A DNA stretch of 64,000 nucleotides from Sphagnum magellanicum (Eukaryota > Streptophyta > Sphagnopsida > Sphagnales > Sphagnaceae), in contig CM038919.1 in assembly GCA_021904315.1 (NCBI GenBank), positions 21,865,666 to 21,929,665 on the forward strand, written 5' to 3'. Position numbers and translations under genes: made by a program. The notes below the pieces were generated by a model that was not told the DNA's origin, did not search any database, and saw nothing but the letters and a program-made list of their open reading frames with translations. Below are positions 35,201 to 46,158 of this stretch, piece after piece (position 1 is the first letter of the stretch; the number at the start of each line of letters is the position of its first letter).

Positions 35201-35614
35201 TGGTGCTCATGGTCAAGACGTCCATACCATGCCTGCTCACGTACTGATACTTGTTCTTCCTTTTAAATCCTTGCCTACATTCAGTGCAGGATCTTCTTTC
35301 AGTTGCTGGATCTCGTGTTGTTACCAGCCAGATTTTGCAGTTGTTTTGTTTTTCGTAGGGGAAAATCCAAGGTCCGAGACGCAGGTGTCACACAATTATT
35401 GCTTTGAGGGTTTTTTTTTTTTTTGTTTTTTTGTTTCTTTGGTTGTCTGGTTCCGATGGAAATGTTTCCAATGTAGCCTTCTTTTAGAGCAGTAGGGGGT
35501 AGTTTTTGTTTTTTCTCCGCAACGAAGGAGCGGTTGTCATCATCAGCAGCGGAGCCTAGAAAGATCGAACACCAGAAGTTTTTGGAGAAATATTGTCAGC
35601 CGACCTTGCTTGCT

Positions 35615-36957
35615 ATGGCTCAGTTTACAATAGAGGTCTCGGTAATGGCAGCAGAGGAGCTTCAGAATACGAGCAAGTTGGGCAAAATGAGTGTATACGC
35701 AGTTTTGTGGGTCGATCCTGCCATGAAGAAATGCACACGGGTGCTTTACAAAGCTGGCAAGAATCCTGTCTGGAATGACCGCGTATCTTTATCACTAGTC
35801 AATCCCACCCTCCTTTCCTATCCTCATTCCACTCTCACGGTTCAGGTCAGTCATCATCGTCCCCACTTGATGTATGCTACCTTGCACTGTGTTCCAGTGG
35901 CTCTGAGATTTTTCTATTTTGGAAGCTCCGGACTATTTTGGCGTTTTTTTTTACCCCATAACAGAGAGCATCATTTGCGGTTTGTTTGCATGTGTTGCGT
36001 GTTGGCAGGTGTTCAGCCACGGTAGAATAAACGACACTTTGGTGGGAACCACATATGTGTCATTGTCAGAGATTGCAAGAATGAATGCCATGAGAGTGGA
36101 TCCAGATGAGGGCAATATTCTCACTCTGCCTTTGCATAGACCTTCTGGCCGCATTCAAGGATCTATCAGCCTTTGGATCAATCTCTCAGGTAATGAAGCC
36201 AAAATGCCTTACATATAAATGCTTATCTGGTGATTCAATCTCTGGAGGAGGATGATAGAGTCAGATTAGTAACCAGGGCAACACATTGTCTGACACCATA
36301 TCTGACAACAATCCTGACTATGTGTCTTTGATAGCCACTGGGTAGCTTTCATCTTGTTTGAGACCTTCTTACAGCCCTAGCCAACACAATGTGGTTGCTC
36401 CCACAGATGTTTGCATAGATTTTACTGTTGGTGCTTTTTGGTAGCTTAGGGGCAGGGAAAATGATTCAAGTTTCTGGATTTTTCTTACTTGCTTCTGGTT
36501 CATCTCTAGTGACTTGTTCTTGACTATGTTCTGTTGGTGTGGATTCTGCTGGATTTTATGGTCTTTTGACGTAGGATTATGTGATGCAGATAAGGGGCCA
36601 GGACTAGTGGCACCTGGGATGCCATCATCGTCATCAGGAACAGTAGAAGGCATACCTGTCATGAGCTATGCTGTACAACCTCATGGAATGCTGCCTAATA
36701 CCTACTACAATACTGTACCATACCCCTCAGCTGCAGTAGAGGGTTATCAGCAAGGTGTGGGCGGTGCTTATCCTTCTCAAGCACCAGCAGCAATGGCAGT
36801 TCCTTATTATCCACCGGCCAATATAAATGGTGCTCCCTATGTTCAACCTCCAGAGCCATATACACCAGGGCAGCGCCGAGGGAACTTCTTGCTTGCATTG
36901 ATCAGTGGTGCCATTGGTGGGCTTCTTCTTGGGGACGTCATTGGTGGAGCATTTTGA
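35615..36957 (+). CDS. SRC2-like C2-domain protein, three exons
   Basis: SRC2-type proteins bind membranes through a C2 domain and are linked to cold and other stress signalling. Exons: 35615-35845, 36009-36189, 36575-36957; introns GT-AG with phases 0 and 1; 264 residues. The C2 domain (about 1-137) opens MAQFTIEVSVMAAEEL and includes WNDRVSLSL and GTTYVSLSEIA. Then comes a Pro/Tyr/Gly-rich stretch (about 140-238, with YPSQAPAAM and PYYPPAN). A C-terminal Gly-rich hydrophobic segment, LLALISGAIGGLLLGDVIGG, is the hallmark of the family. ATG 35615 is the first in-frame ATG; the frame is open further upstream without one. No lesions seen. Confidence 0.9.
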
Positions 36958-38359
36958 GGTGGAGACTCAAGTCAAGAGTTCATGTTTCTTTGTTTGCAAC
37001 CTGCAACATCAACACTGGAGATTGATTCCTGTTTTCATAACATCTGTGCAAACAGAAGACTGCAGTTATACATTTTTTTTTCAGATCAGAAAGTGGAGAC
37101 AGTCACATTAATAGAGAGACAGGACTCCTTGACTAGTCTCTTGTACAAGGAAGGGCTTTGAACTCAGCACGTGCCCCCATCCTTACATATTGCATATGGC
37201 TGGTGTAGTGGCTTGGATTGTATAGATGTGCATCTTTGTTTCCTATTTTTTTTGAGCTGGCCAAGTTTGTATATCATTAGGTGGAATGTATCTCATTCCA
37301 CTCCAATTTGTGAAACCTGGTGTGCACTGAACGCTTCCCCATGAATGTAGATACACATGCAGGGTTGAGGTTGAGGAGTTGTAGGTTTAGGTAGGTTCCT
37401 GTAGGTACTGAAGAAAATGAGCAGCAACTATGCATCATTTGTCACAGTATGAGCCTAGCCACTGTACCATCAATCTTTGTCACTGATCACAGGAGCTACT
37501 ATGAATCAGTACTTGCAGCTCACTTTTGTTAGTAGTTTCGTATGCCACTTGGTGATGCCATCTGTTTGGCAAAAAAGGTGATGTGGAAAATGTATGAGTT
37601 TATTGCATTTTCCACACTAGTAATGCACTATGATAGTGTTTACTACCCTTTTTTCATATTCCTCTTTCCAGGATTTGTTTACTATGTATCCTGTCTTCAT
37701 GTGGGGTGCTGATGCTTTGTGTTGGTCAATTTTGCCATTACCTCTTTATCTCAACAAATAGTGAACGGAGCTATACAAATGTGTTAGTGGGTTTGTGCAT
37801 GTCATTTTATGCTTCTCTTACTGCGCTGTACAGGGGCTGATGAATTCAGTCAGTAGAGTGAGCTCATCTTTGCTGAGGAAAAATTGATTGATTTGCACTT
37901 TGGTTGAGCGTGACCTACTGGGGAGCGAATTGCTGTTCATCTTGGAGAAAGCTGCAAACACAGCATTTATACAATGGGCAATGCAGCAAGGTAACAAGTT
38001 CAAATCCATGTACCGAACTTGTGTTTTTTACTGAGGAGAATCCTGAAACCGAGCCCTAAAGAAATGTGTCTCAAGTGATGCTATTCTTGGTTTCTTTCCT
38101 CAGATTGTGGGTCAGCTGTCCTCTCATCTCAGAACAATACTCAACATAAGTGCAGTTAGGTGTAGAACATGCATGAGTTAACAACTGAAAGTTGACTGCA
38201 GGAAAGGAGATAACTATTTTTGCTAGACACATATGCAACTGTCGCCAGTTTTCTCAGATTCTATTCATTGATAGCTAATTTTTTTCTGTATGAATTCAAT
38301 TCATGAGCTTCACAGACTAAAGTAGAGCACAAAACTGAATACTCCTGAAGAAGTGGAAA
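36958..38359. other. 3' UTR of the C2 gene and intergenic DNA
   Basis: No AATAAA was found soon after the stop; 'aatgtatctc' near 37285 may lie near the 3' end. A tRNA-type box B look-alike ('aagttcaaatcc') lies at 37996-38007. No gene. Confidence 0.4.
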
Positions 38360-38722
38360 TTATACAACTGAAAGAAGCAAACAGGGAGTGCAACACATCC
38401 AAGGGATTCTTTTGATGGTCCAGATATGTTGGTCTTTGTGGTGATGATCAGACCCTTTGTCATGGTGATGATAATTGGATCCATACTTAAAGTGATTGGA
38501 GTGATGCTCAGATGTCTTCCTACGATGGTGGTCCTTGTGGTGGTGATGAGACCCTTCCATATGATGAGCTTTGGTGCTAACAGTTGAGGCATGGTCAATG
38601 TGGTGGTGGTGGTGGACGGAGTATACAGCTAGCAATAGTTGTTGACAGTAAAAAGTGCAGCACGGTTTCTTGCACACCTCTTCTGTCAATGTAGGTTGTG
38701 CGCGGAAAGAAACTTGACAAAC
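38360..38722 (-). CDS. Histidine-rich candidate exon, unknown protein
   Basis: An open frame of about 120 codons ends at the left. It has no ATG start: the frame begins directly after a plausible acceptor (pyrimidine-rich tract ending in TGTGCAG at 38723-38729), so it would be a last exon of a gene further right. The N-terminal third has six Cys (VCQV, EEVCKKPCC, FYCQQ). The middle is rich in His clusters (VHHHHHIDH, SHHHHKDHH, NYHHHDKGSDHHHKDQH), with about 24 His in all, a composition seen in metal-binding proteins. I found no first exon and no family. It may equally be a CATCAC-type low-complexity repeat that happens to be open. Confidence 0.35.
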   Translation of the reverse strand, partial: VCQVSFRAQPTLTEEVCKKPCCTFYCQQLLLAVYSVHHHHHIDHASTVSTKAHHMEGSHHHHKDHHRRKTSEHHSNHFKYGSNYHHHDKGSDHHHKDQHIWTIKRIPWMCCTPCLLLSVV

Positions 38723-41714
38723 CTGCACACTCAGAGAAGCAGGTACATTGAAAGTTGAAGAGTGAACTTGGGGTCAAGGGAAGGTGCTAGGATGCGAGGG
38801 AACTTGTAAGGTATCATCAATGGAGGATAAGGGAACACAGCCACTCTGTGCTTTTTTTCTTTGACTAGTAGTTACCCCAAGAAATGCTGCAAGACTGAAA
38901 GCTCTCTCTCTGTGTCTCTCTCTGTCTCTCTACCTGAGCTGTAGTGCAAGGGAGTAAAATGACAATTCATGACAGGAAAACAGTGGCACAGAGCCTCTGT
39001 TTTAAGTAGTGATCTGGCATTCGCTGCAGTTCACCGCAGAAAGTTGGTTGCAGAAAGTCAGTGGAGCTGCCATGGGTGTTGGAATGAGCAGGTTAATCAG
39101 CAATACATTGTCCTGCTGCACACTGATTCAGCTCTCCAGGTCAGTCTTGGACAAATGTCCTGCATTCACCATGCATTCACCATGCAAACAACTCAGTGCT
39201 GCTGAAGCTAAAAGCTGCTGGAAACCACATCCTGATGAGGAGAAAATATGCTCATAATGCCCTGCAGCATGCAGCATCACATGGTTTGTTATCTGCATTT
39301 TGCTCACACCTTTCTCTGCTGTGTGAAAGCCATATAAATTTCTTGTTTCTGCAGCTTTTTGTCTGAACATCAATATGGTTGACTCCGAAGCCATTTCTCT
39401 CATCATACTTTGCAGCCACCTTTGTATGTAGTGCATGCCATTCAGTTCAAAGCAGGTAACGACTTTGCTGATGACATTGATGGACAGCGTTCTTCCTTTG
39501 AAGTCCACTGCACTTCAAAGTTTCTCCAAGTTCACATTTTTGTTCCTTGATTTTCTGGAAATAATTACAACATCTATGCCTGCTTCAGTTTGTAAACTTA
39601 AGTCTTGTTTTACACAGTTGTGTTTTGCCAACCATTTTTGAGCTTTCAGGTCATGCATTTTATTCGCAGTAAATATCGGTACTGCTTTGTCAGTTCAGAA
39701 AGGGCCAGCTGAGGTGGGAGGAGAAGCTTATGTTTTATTATGCTGCAAGGTTTTTGATATTTTTCTAGGAACATTTAGTCTGGGGCTTTGCCTTTAACAT
39801 CTTGAAAACTTGGCTTCTGAGTACAATGGCATCATTTCAGGGTTTGAATTTCTTCTAAGAGTGTTCACCATTCCATCATATGCTTGTGGTGCTCATTCTC
39901 TGCTGAGAACCGAGAACATGTTTGTTGCAACAACTGGCTTTCAGTTGAAGATCAAGACTATTAGATTGCCAATAATCATGATGTTTCACACGAGGACGCT
40001 TCCATAAAACAACTCATCATGCATTCAAGTGTTCCTTGAATCCTACAATATTGAAAAATAAAAATCCATGATCATGTAGATTTTCCATCAAATCAATTTT
40101 CCATTTAATACAGATTTCAATTCGCCAATTTGCTTATTTACAATTGTGAGAGAAGTATTTGTGACTTGCAATTCTAAACTCGTTGAAGTCAGTTAATACT
40201 CACAACAGTTTAACTAACCACCAGTTATACACTGGTTACAGGGTTTAAAAATAAATAAAAATAAATATTTTTTCTTCTAATTCTTCTCTTTATTAGTATT
40301 TAAAAGATTGATAACTTCTCTGGACGATAATCAAGCTATCCAGGTAATTTATTAGATTTTGAAAAATTCAATACCAGGCGAATAATCAATTACAAAAAAT
40401 TAAGAATTGGCTGGTAGGTTGTTGATAACCGGCCTAATAACCGAGTCACAACTCAAGAACCGGCCAAACACTGGTTCATACCAATGGCTTGCACTGGCAT
40501 GAGTAATATTGCCTCAGCTCATCATACCAGTCTGGTCAGTTTTTTGATATCCAGACCAGTATCAGTCTACATACCAGGGTCCCAGCCTGGTGCCCACCAA
40601 ACAAGCACTGGCAAAAACTAAAAGCCCATGGCAAAAGCTTGGGTAGCTTGCCATTTTGACATTATGAAAATGTGCAATCCTTAGACTAAAATCCTGTATC
40701 TAGTTTGATATTTCCTGTTAACTAAAAAACATAGCCTCTATGAAACCCCCAGTTGATTGAGGCCTTGGGGGGTGAAGCAGCAGCACTTATAATGGTACCC
40801 AAGTTTTACACCAAAGTTTTGAGGTTGCTTATAAACATTATGAATAGCTTTTACCATCCTCAGCCTAAATCAGGAGGACCTCCAACTCCAAATTTACCAC
40901 TTCCCAGGTTATTTATAGCCTCATAAATAAGTAAATAAATAAATAAATAAATAAAGGAAAAACACCCCCACAAGGGATCAAGAGAAGAGAAAAGAAATAA
41001 CCAAAGTCTAAACAAAAAGACAACACCCAAAAGTGCAAAATCAAAGTCTAAACAAAAGACAACACCTGAAAGTGCAGAATGCGCAATGGGGAGCTCTGAA
41101 AAGAGAAACCAAGTAACCTAAGAACTGAACCCATAACCAGTAGCACTAAATAAGCAAGTTGTGCAAGGAGATGGGCGAATTGCTATATGAGTGGCAAGAG
41201 CTGAGGTCAAGCCTGATTTCAATAATGCCCTTCTCCATGGGCTTAACCTGGAATACAAATCGATGCAAATTTTTTGATAGAGGGGCTCTATTTTTTATGT
41301 AAAGATCGTTCTGAAATCGGAATGCGGACTCATGTCATAATATTACATGTCATAATGTATATACTCTACACAATTTCTAAGAGGTTTTAATGAAAAAATA
41401 GGTACAAAGTGAAGTAAGAAAAACAGGCATTAGGTCAATAGTCTAGACTAGAAATAGAAGTATGATGGATACAAGTACCCTAGTAAACCCTAAACCCAAC
41501 AAACCCTATCTTTTGGGCTTGTTGATTCAGAGTTACTTGTTCTTTTCTTAGCAATGAGCTATCATTAATTGCAAACCCTTAAGCTGCAGATATCCCATTA
41601 GGGTATTTTTATAAATTATTATTATTATTATTATCATTTCATGATCTACTATGATATTGTCTTACAAGGACTGAAATAATTTATATTGTAGCCTAGGATA
41701 AATAATTATGATGG
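38723..41714. other. Intergenic DNA with degenerate MITE-family traces
   Basis: A CT-rich run lies at about 38900-38932. 39128-39508 (minus) is open for 126 codons but matches nothing I know. At 40430-40610 the words 'accggcc', 'aacactgg', 'accagtctggt' and 'ccagcctggt' resemble the hAT-like MITE family. (AAAT)n lies at 40925-40955 and (ATT)n at 41612-41632. Confidence 0.4.
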
Positions 41715-41830
41715 TTTTCAACACCTCAACTTTGTATTTTCATGAAAATTCATTTCATTATTTGAAAGACTATTTAAATGACCAAACTGACCCTAGGGTA
41801 AAGTAGGTACCCCTGCTTACTAAACCAAAA
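41715..41830 (+). repeat. Dispersed repeat, copy 1
   Basis: Matches 44265-44395: both share 'ttttcaacacctcaa', 'attcatttcattattt' and 'gaccctag(g/a)gt' in order with about 80 percent similarity by eye. Confidence 0.7.
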
Positions 41831-42539
41831 TGAGAGCCGCATTGGGAAGTTACATCCCAACTATGGTGGATGAAGGACCTCATCCGATCTAGTCCCACCA
41901 ATAGCCTTTTTGGTTCAGGGCGTTCCCCATGGTTGTTCCCTGCAGATCTGGTCCCCCAAGGCAAGGAACTGCAACTGGGAATGCCCTGAACACAAGAGTT
42001 TTGCCAAATCTTTTGCATCTCTTGTCTCTTCAACTCTTAATTACCTGGGCATCTCACGACACGCCTTGGTTAGTCGTATGCCTCAACTTGTCAGAGCAGA
42101 TTTGACTAATGACTTAGACTCGCTAACAAGGCTAAGACTTAGTCTAATTCACAGTTGCCTCCAGGAATGCCTTTGCTTTCTGAGAAGAAACCCCGAGAGG
42201 GGAGGGAGGCAGCAGCCCCATCACCTTTGCTTTCTGAGAACTCTCCTCAAGGGCCAACACTTTGTTGTCCTGCCGGGAAGAGTTAAGTCGCAACAACAAC
42301 ATGGTTGCCACTAAAGACTTTAAGGTGGTGACACCCTAAGTTGTTGCGGGACATCCTCCAATTGTCCCAAGTGTTTTAGTGGGGTGATGCTAGAAAACCC
42401 TCCACCATCCGTTGAGGGTTTTAATGGGGTGGTGCCTTGAGTGTTGCATTCTTGAAGACAACCTCCAATTCTCCCCTTGGCCCAAACAAGTTCGCACTTA
42501 TTTGCATCAACAACCCCAAACCCTTGTTGCCCAAATTGT
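41831..42539. other. GC-richer intergenic block, no gene
   Basis: Contains paired phrases ('cctttgctttctgagaa' at about 42169 and 42225; 'cctccaattgtccc' and 'cctccaattctccc'), indicating old internal duplications. No coding family was recognised. Confidence 0.45.
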
Positions 42540-42600
42540 AGGTTGGCAACTTGGGGAGTCGAACCCCACAGCCATCATCTGCCTTACGCCCCCCACGCAT
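42540..42600 (-). repeat. tRNA-like box B, possible SINE fragment
   Basis: On the minus strand 'tggggttcgactcccca' forms a T-arm-like stem and loop with the box B core GGTTCGACTCC. About 30 bases upstream 'tgcgtgggggg' could be a poor box A. The acceptor stem partner is absent, so this is not a working tRNA gene. Confidence 0.35.
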
Positions 42601-42978
42601 GAGGTGTGATGCCCGCCTCGCTTGGTTTTAACCCAAGGGGAAGGGTATGTTAGAGGCCCTTGAAAAAGGTATTTCAATGCCTGTGATGCTGCAACACCAC
42701 CAACCTAGATATTGCAAAATTCTCCACAAAAAAAATCGAAGGCATGGGAACAAGGAACAAAGTATACAATCTCATCCACCATTTTCCATCGAAGTAACTT
42801 CCCAAAGTGGTTTTTATTTTGCCCTGGTTAGGTATTAGTATAGGCGAAAATGGGGGATGAACAGGGATAGGAAAAGAAATTCCTGACAGCCAATGAAACA
42901 AGGCAGAAGACAGCCAAGAGACCCATCTTATTCATTTTGTGATGGGTGGGTGGGATTTGTTGTGGAAAAGGGCTGGAA
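42601..42978. other. Intergenic DNA, no gene
   Basis: Nothing recognisable was found. Confidence 0.45.
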
Positions 42979-43017
42979 CCAGTGAATTGGCAGCCAGCTG
43001 GATTCACTGGCTGCCAA
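42979..43017. repeat. Two overlapping, mutually exclusive hairpins
   Basis: TTGGCAGCCAG (42987-42997) pairs with CTGGCTGCCAA (43007-43017) around a 9-base loop. Overlapping arms CCAGTGAAT (42979-42987) and ATTCACTGG (43002-43010) form an alternative hairpin. Both are perfect. Confidence 0.85.
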
Positions 43018-44264
43018 GTCACTCAAATGATGACAGTTCAATGAGTTCAAGGAACTACAAAATAATTGAAGTTTTATTCTCGAACTAATTCAAGTTGTGA
43101 TGGTGACAGAACTTGACGTTCTTTCTTTCTTCTTTTAGCTGGATGATTTAGCATGCGCCCAATACCATCACACTTTATCCCATCATAAGCTTTGCTCAAA
43201 GTTCAGATGGCAAATCTTAAGGTGAACAAAAGAAAAGGTCTACTATCATGATTTTTTAATTTTGGGGATGCCTAATGTTCCAATAATTATTTGTGATGAC
43301 TGCAGTCAAAGTGGCTCCTTGCAAAAAAAGAAAAAGAAAAAGAAAATTTTGGTAAACCTCCCCCCCCCCCCCAAAAACTAATTAATAGAACTAACAATAA
43401 GTGTCATTTGCAATATGCATTTCATTTTTTAGGAAAAAGAATTGTGTGATTGTCTAATGCATGCTTAACCTTCTTTGTGGAGCCCAAAAAATATCCAACC
43501 CAACTTAAACATTCATAATGACTCGAGGGGCCAACTTGAGCCTATTACTTAAATGTATTTTGTTGGCCCAAAGCCAAGGAGTGTGAACCCAATGGGCCCA
43601 AGAAGGGTGTATCCTACTCCTCCTTCCACTGGTTTACATCTGATGGCAAATATTTGTTTAAGTGAATAAATCAATGATAGAGTGGCTCAAGAAGTTTGGG
43701 TGTTCATTTTTCAGCCCTTTTTCCTAAATGATGCCATGCAAATGACCACATCATTCTTGGGTTCCTGAGTTTGGGCCCAAGGGTAAAGCCAATGGGCCAA
43801 ACTTCGAGCATTTTGTCAATAGGAATGCTCCATTTTGAGTTTCATCGGTTGTGGGCCTATTGTAGAGTGGGCCTAAATTTGACTTTGATGGTGCATAAGT
43901 GTGTACGTAAAGGCATCAATTAGTATATCTTAAGAACAGAGTCATAACCTGATGGTAAGGATATGATATCATCATGAAGGATGATGAGTCAAATTCTGAA
44001 CTTTCCATCAAATTACAACCAACATATCTCTTTTGGTAATCAAAATTTATGAATGGGCATCTCCAATTTCAAGAGTAGAAATTTGGATGAATACTACCAT
44101 AGTCTGCGGTTAGTTTCCACATTGACAAAACAAACATTTAATTTGTTTCAAAAAACAATAATAGTCTTAAAAACCTTTGAAATCATTGGAACATGATCTA
44201 CAATAGTATGATCTTGTGATATTTGAATAGTGAAACTCTTCAAATAATAGCTTTGGATAATCCA
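43018..44264. other. Intergenic DNA with a tRNA-like A/B box pair
   Basis: No gene. 'cataacctgatggtaagg' (43942-43959) followed by 'gagtcaaattctga' resembles box A/B order. A C run lies at about 43360-43372. Confidence 0.4.
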
Positions 44265-44395
44265 AGATTTTCAACACCTCAAGCTTCATATTTTTACAAA
44301 CATTCATTTCATTATTTAAAGGAGATTATTTAACTACAAAGTTGACCCTAGAGTTAGGGAATACACATATGAACACAGTGCACACTACCTACTAA
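44265..44395 (+). repeat. Dispersed repeat, copy 2
   Basis: Second copy of the repeat at 41715-41830. Confidence 0.7.
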
Positions 44396-44579
44396 TTTTT
44401 TTTTAAAGAAAAAAGTGAGGAGAGATGGAGGGATGGGCAGTACAAAAGGAAAATAGAAGACTTACAAGTCAATGGAGAGAGTGTAACGAGGGCACCATAT
44501 CTTTAGAGATAAATCTTTAGTACCATCACCTTCAAAACTAGTTGGTCCCTTCTGGGACCTGGAGGGGAGGTAGGCCTAA

Positions 44580-44709
44580 CACCCAAAAAAATGGTAAGAG
44601 TGACAAAACTGCGAACTTTTTGTACATAGACTATGATACCTGATCACCCAAAAAAATGGTAAGAGCGACAAAACTGCCGAACTTTTTGTACATAAACTAT
44701 GATACCTGA
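44580..44709 (+). repeat. Tandem duplication, two 65-bp copies
   Basis: Copies start with 'cacccaaaaaaatggtaaga' at 44580 and 44645 and are almost identical. Confidence 0.95.
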
Positions 44710-45224
44710 TCAGTGATGAACAGTGAATATCAGTGGCCACCGTGTGATCTAGACGCATGAATCATGATACTCTAAAGTGGGGTGTTGCATCATGGTAGGT
44801 TTAAGCTTAAAAACAATCGTGGTTCATAGAAGGTGAAAATTTGATGCCACGTGGCGCCCTGAAAATTTAGATTGCGTTTTGAGGCCTCAGGCCTACCTCC
44901 ACTAACAATGTGATAGTCCCTTTCTCTAGTAAACAAATGTGATAGTCTAGATACTTGTAAAGAAACACAATTCTTTAAAGAGTTCACAAAAACGAGTGTA
45001 TGATTTTCATGTGTCTTGAGTCTTGACACTTGGGGGAGATTCTTTCCCCCTTTGTTATTGCTTGTTCCATGTGCTGGCACATAGCAATGGCCGATGAAAC
45101 ATCCATGCTGGTTCCAGACAAATTGAGAGAGAGAGAGAGAGAGATATGTATCGCAGCAAAATATTGGACTCTATTTTTCTCCTCAACTGGGCCACCTATA
45201 TAGGTGAAAGGTGGACAACATTTG
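44710..45224. other. Intergenic DNA with (GA)n
   Basis: No gene. A (GA)n run of about ten units lies at 45123-45144. Confidence 0.5.
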
Positions 45225-45330
45225 CCAAAACATACGGGATAAAATTGAGGTGCTATGGAGAACATGTTGGAAAACACATTGGGAACTTGAGGAACATACT
45301 GAGAACCTGATGTGAACCAATTGGGAACTT
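45225..45330 (+). repeat. Dispersed GGGAAC-word repeat, second copy
   Basis: Matches 1395-1500, with 'aaaacata(c/t)ggga', 'gaggtgctat', 'aacacattgggaac' and 'gagaacctgatg' in the same order. It lies just left of the LTR element. Confidence 0.75.
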
Positions 45331-45395
45331 ATTTATTGTTGTTGTCATCAATTCATTTTGATACATAGCCAAAGCCATAGCCTACCAAGGCTAGG

Positions 45396-46158
45396 TGACA
45401 TGCCCTTCCACTTAAGAAGTGTTTTAAACAAATGCAGGCTTCATATCAAGATCACCTTAGTGGGGCATTAAGGTGATATGAGAGTTAGGCCAATAATGGC
45501 TTCGTGAGGTTCGACTCTTCTAGGAGTTGGGATACGTCTGGACCTCAGGGTCCGGATGGGATAAGGCAAGAGTTAGGGCTCTTGCCGGCCAAAGAAGATG
45601 ACTAGGGGTTGTCTTCAGGACTATAGTGCGGGGCACTATCCCTTTAAACCCTCAACAGACAATTAAGTGTTATCCTAGGTTGTCCAAGGGGGTGAGCCCT
45701 CTAGAACGCCTAGGACAATTAGTAGATGTCCTTTTATAACTTCGAGTCCACCAAGAGACGGTTGACCTCAGGATGACTTGGGTTGTTCTAGTTTGAGTCC
45801 TTGGAACTACTTCAGGAGTTGATCTTGAAAGGCCCCCAAGTCAACTTATGGTTGATTTGGTTTATGGCCATGTGGATCGACTTTGCTACTGCAACCTTCC
45901 TAGCCATTATTTCTTATGGGTTGGAAACCCTCCTAGTAAGGAATGGAAGTCAAGCCTAGGTCGACTCTAAGTTAGACTAAGACTTAACCTTGAAAGCAGG
46001 GCCTAGCGAATCTAAATAGTGAGTCTAAGTCCATCTTGAGCGGTTGGGACTTTGGGATTAACCAAGTGTGTCATGGGGTGTGTAGGTAACAAAAAACTAA
46101 AGGAGGAGCTTGGCAAGGTGCGAAGAATGCAAGGTGACAAGCAGGAAAGGATGTGTCA
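45396..46158 (+). repeat. Left LTR of the Ty3/Gypsy fossil
   Basis: 763 bases, TG...CA ends, matching the right LTR along its whole length. Confidence 0.9.

Noticed and set aside
39128-39508. Open frame of 126 codons on the minus strand as a gene
   Set aside because: No family, no good splice partner found and no compositional signal; left unannotated as a gene.
42540-42600. tRNA gene
   Set aside because: A T-arm is present but the acceptor and D arms are missing; at most a SINE fragment.
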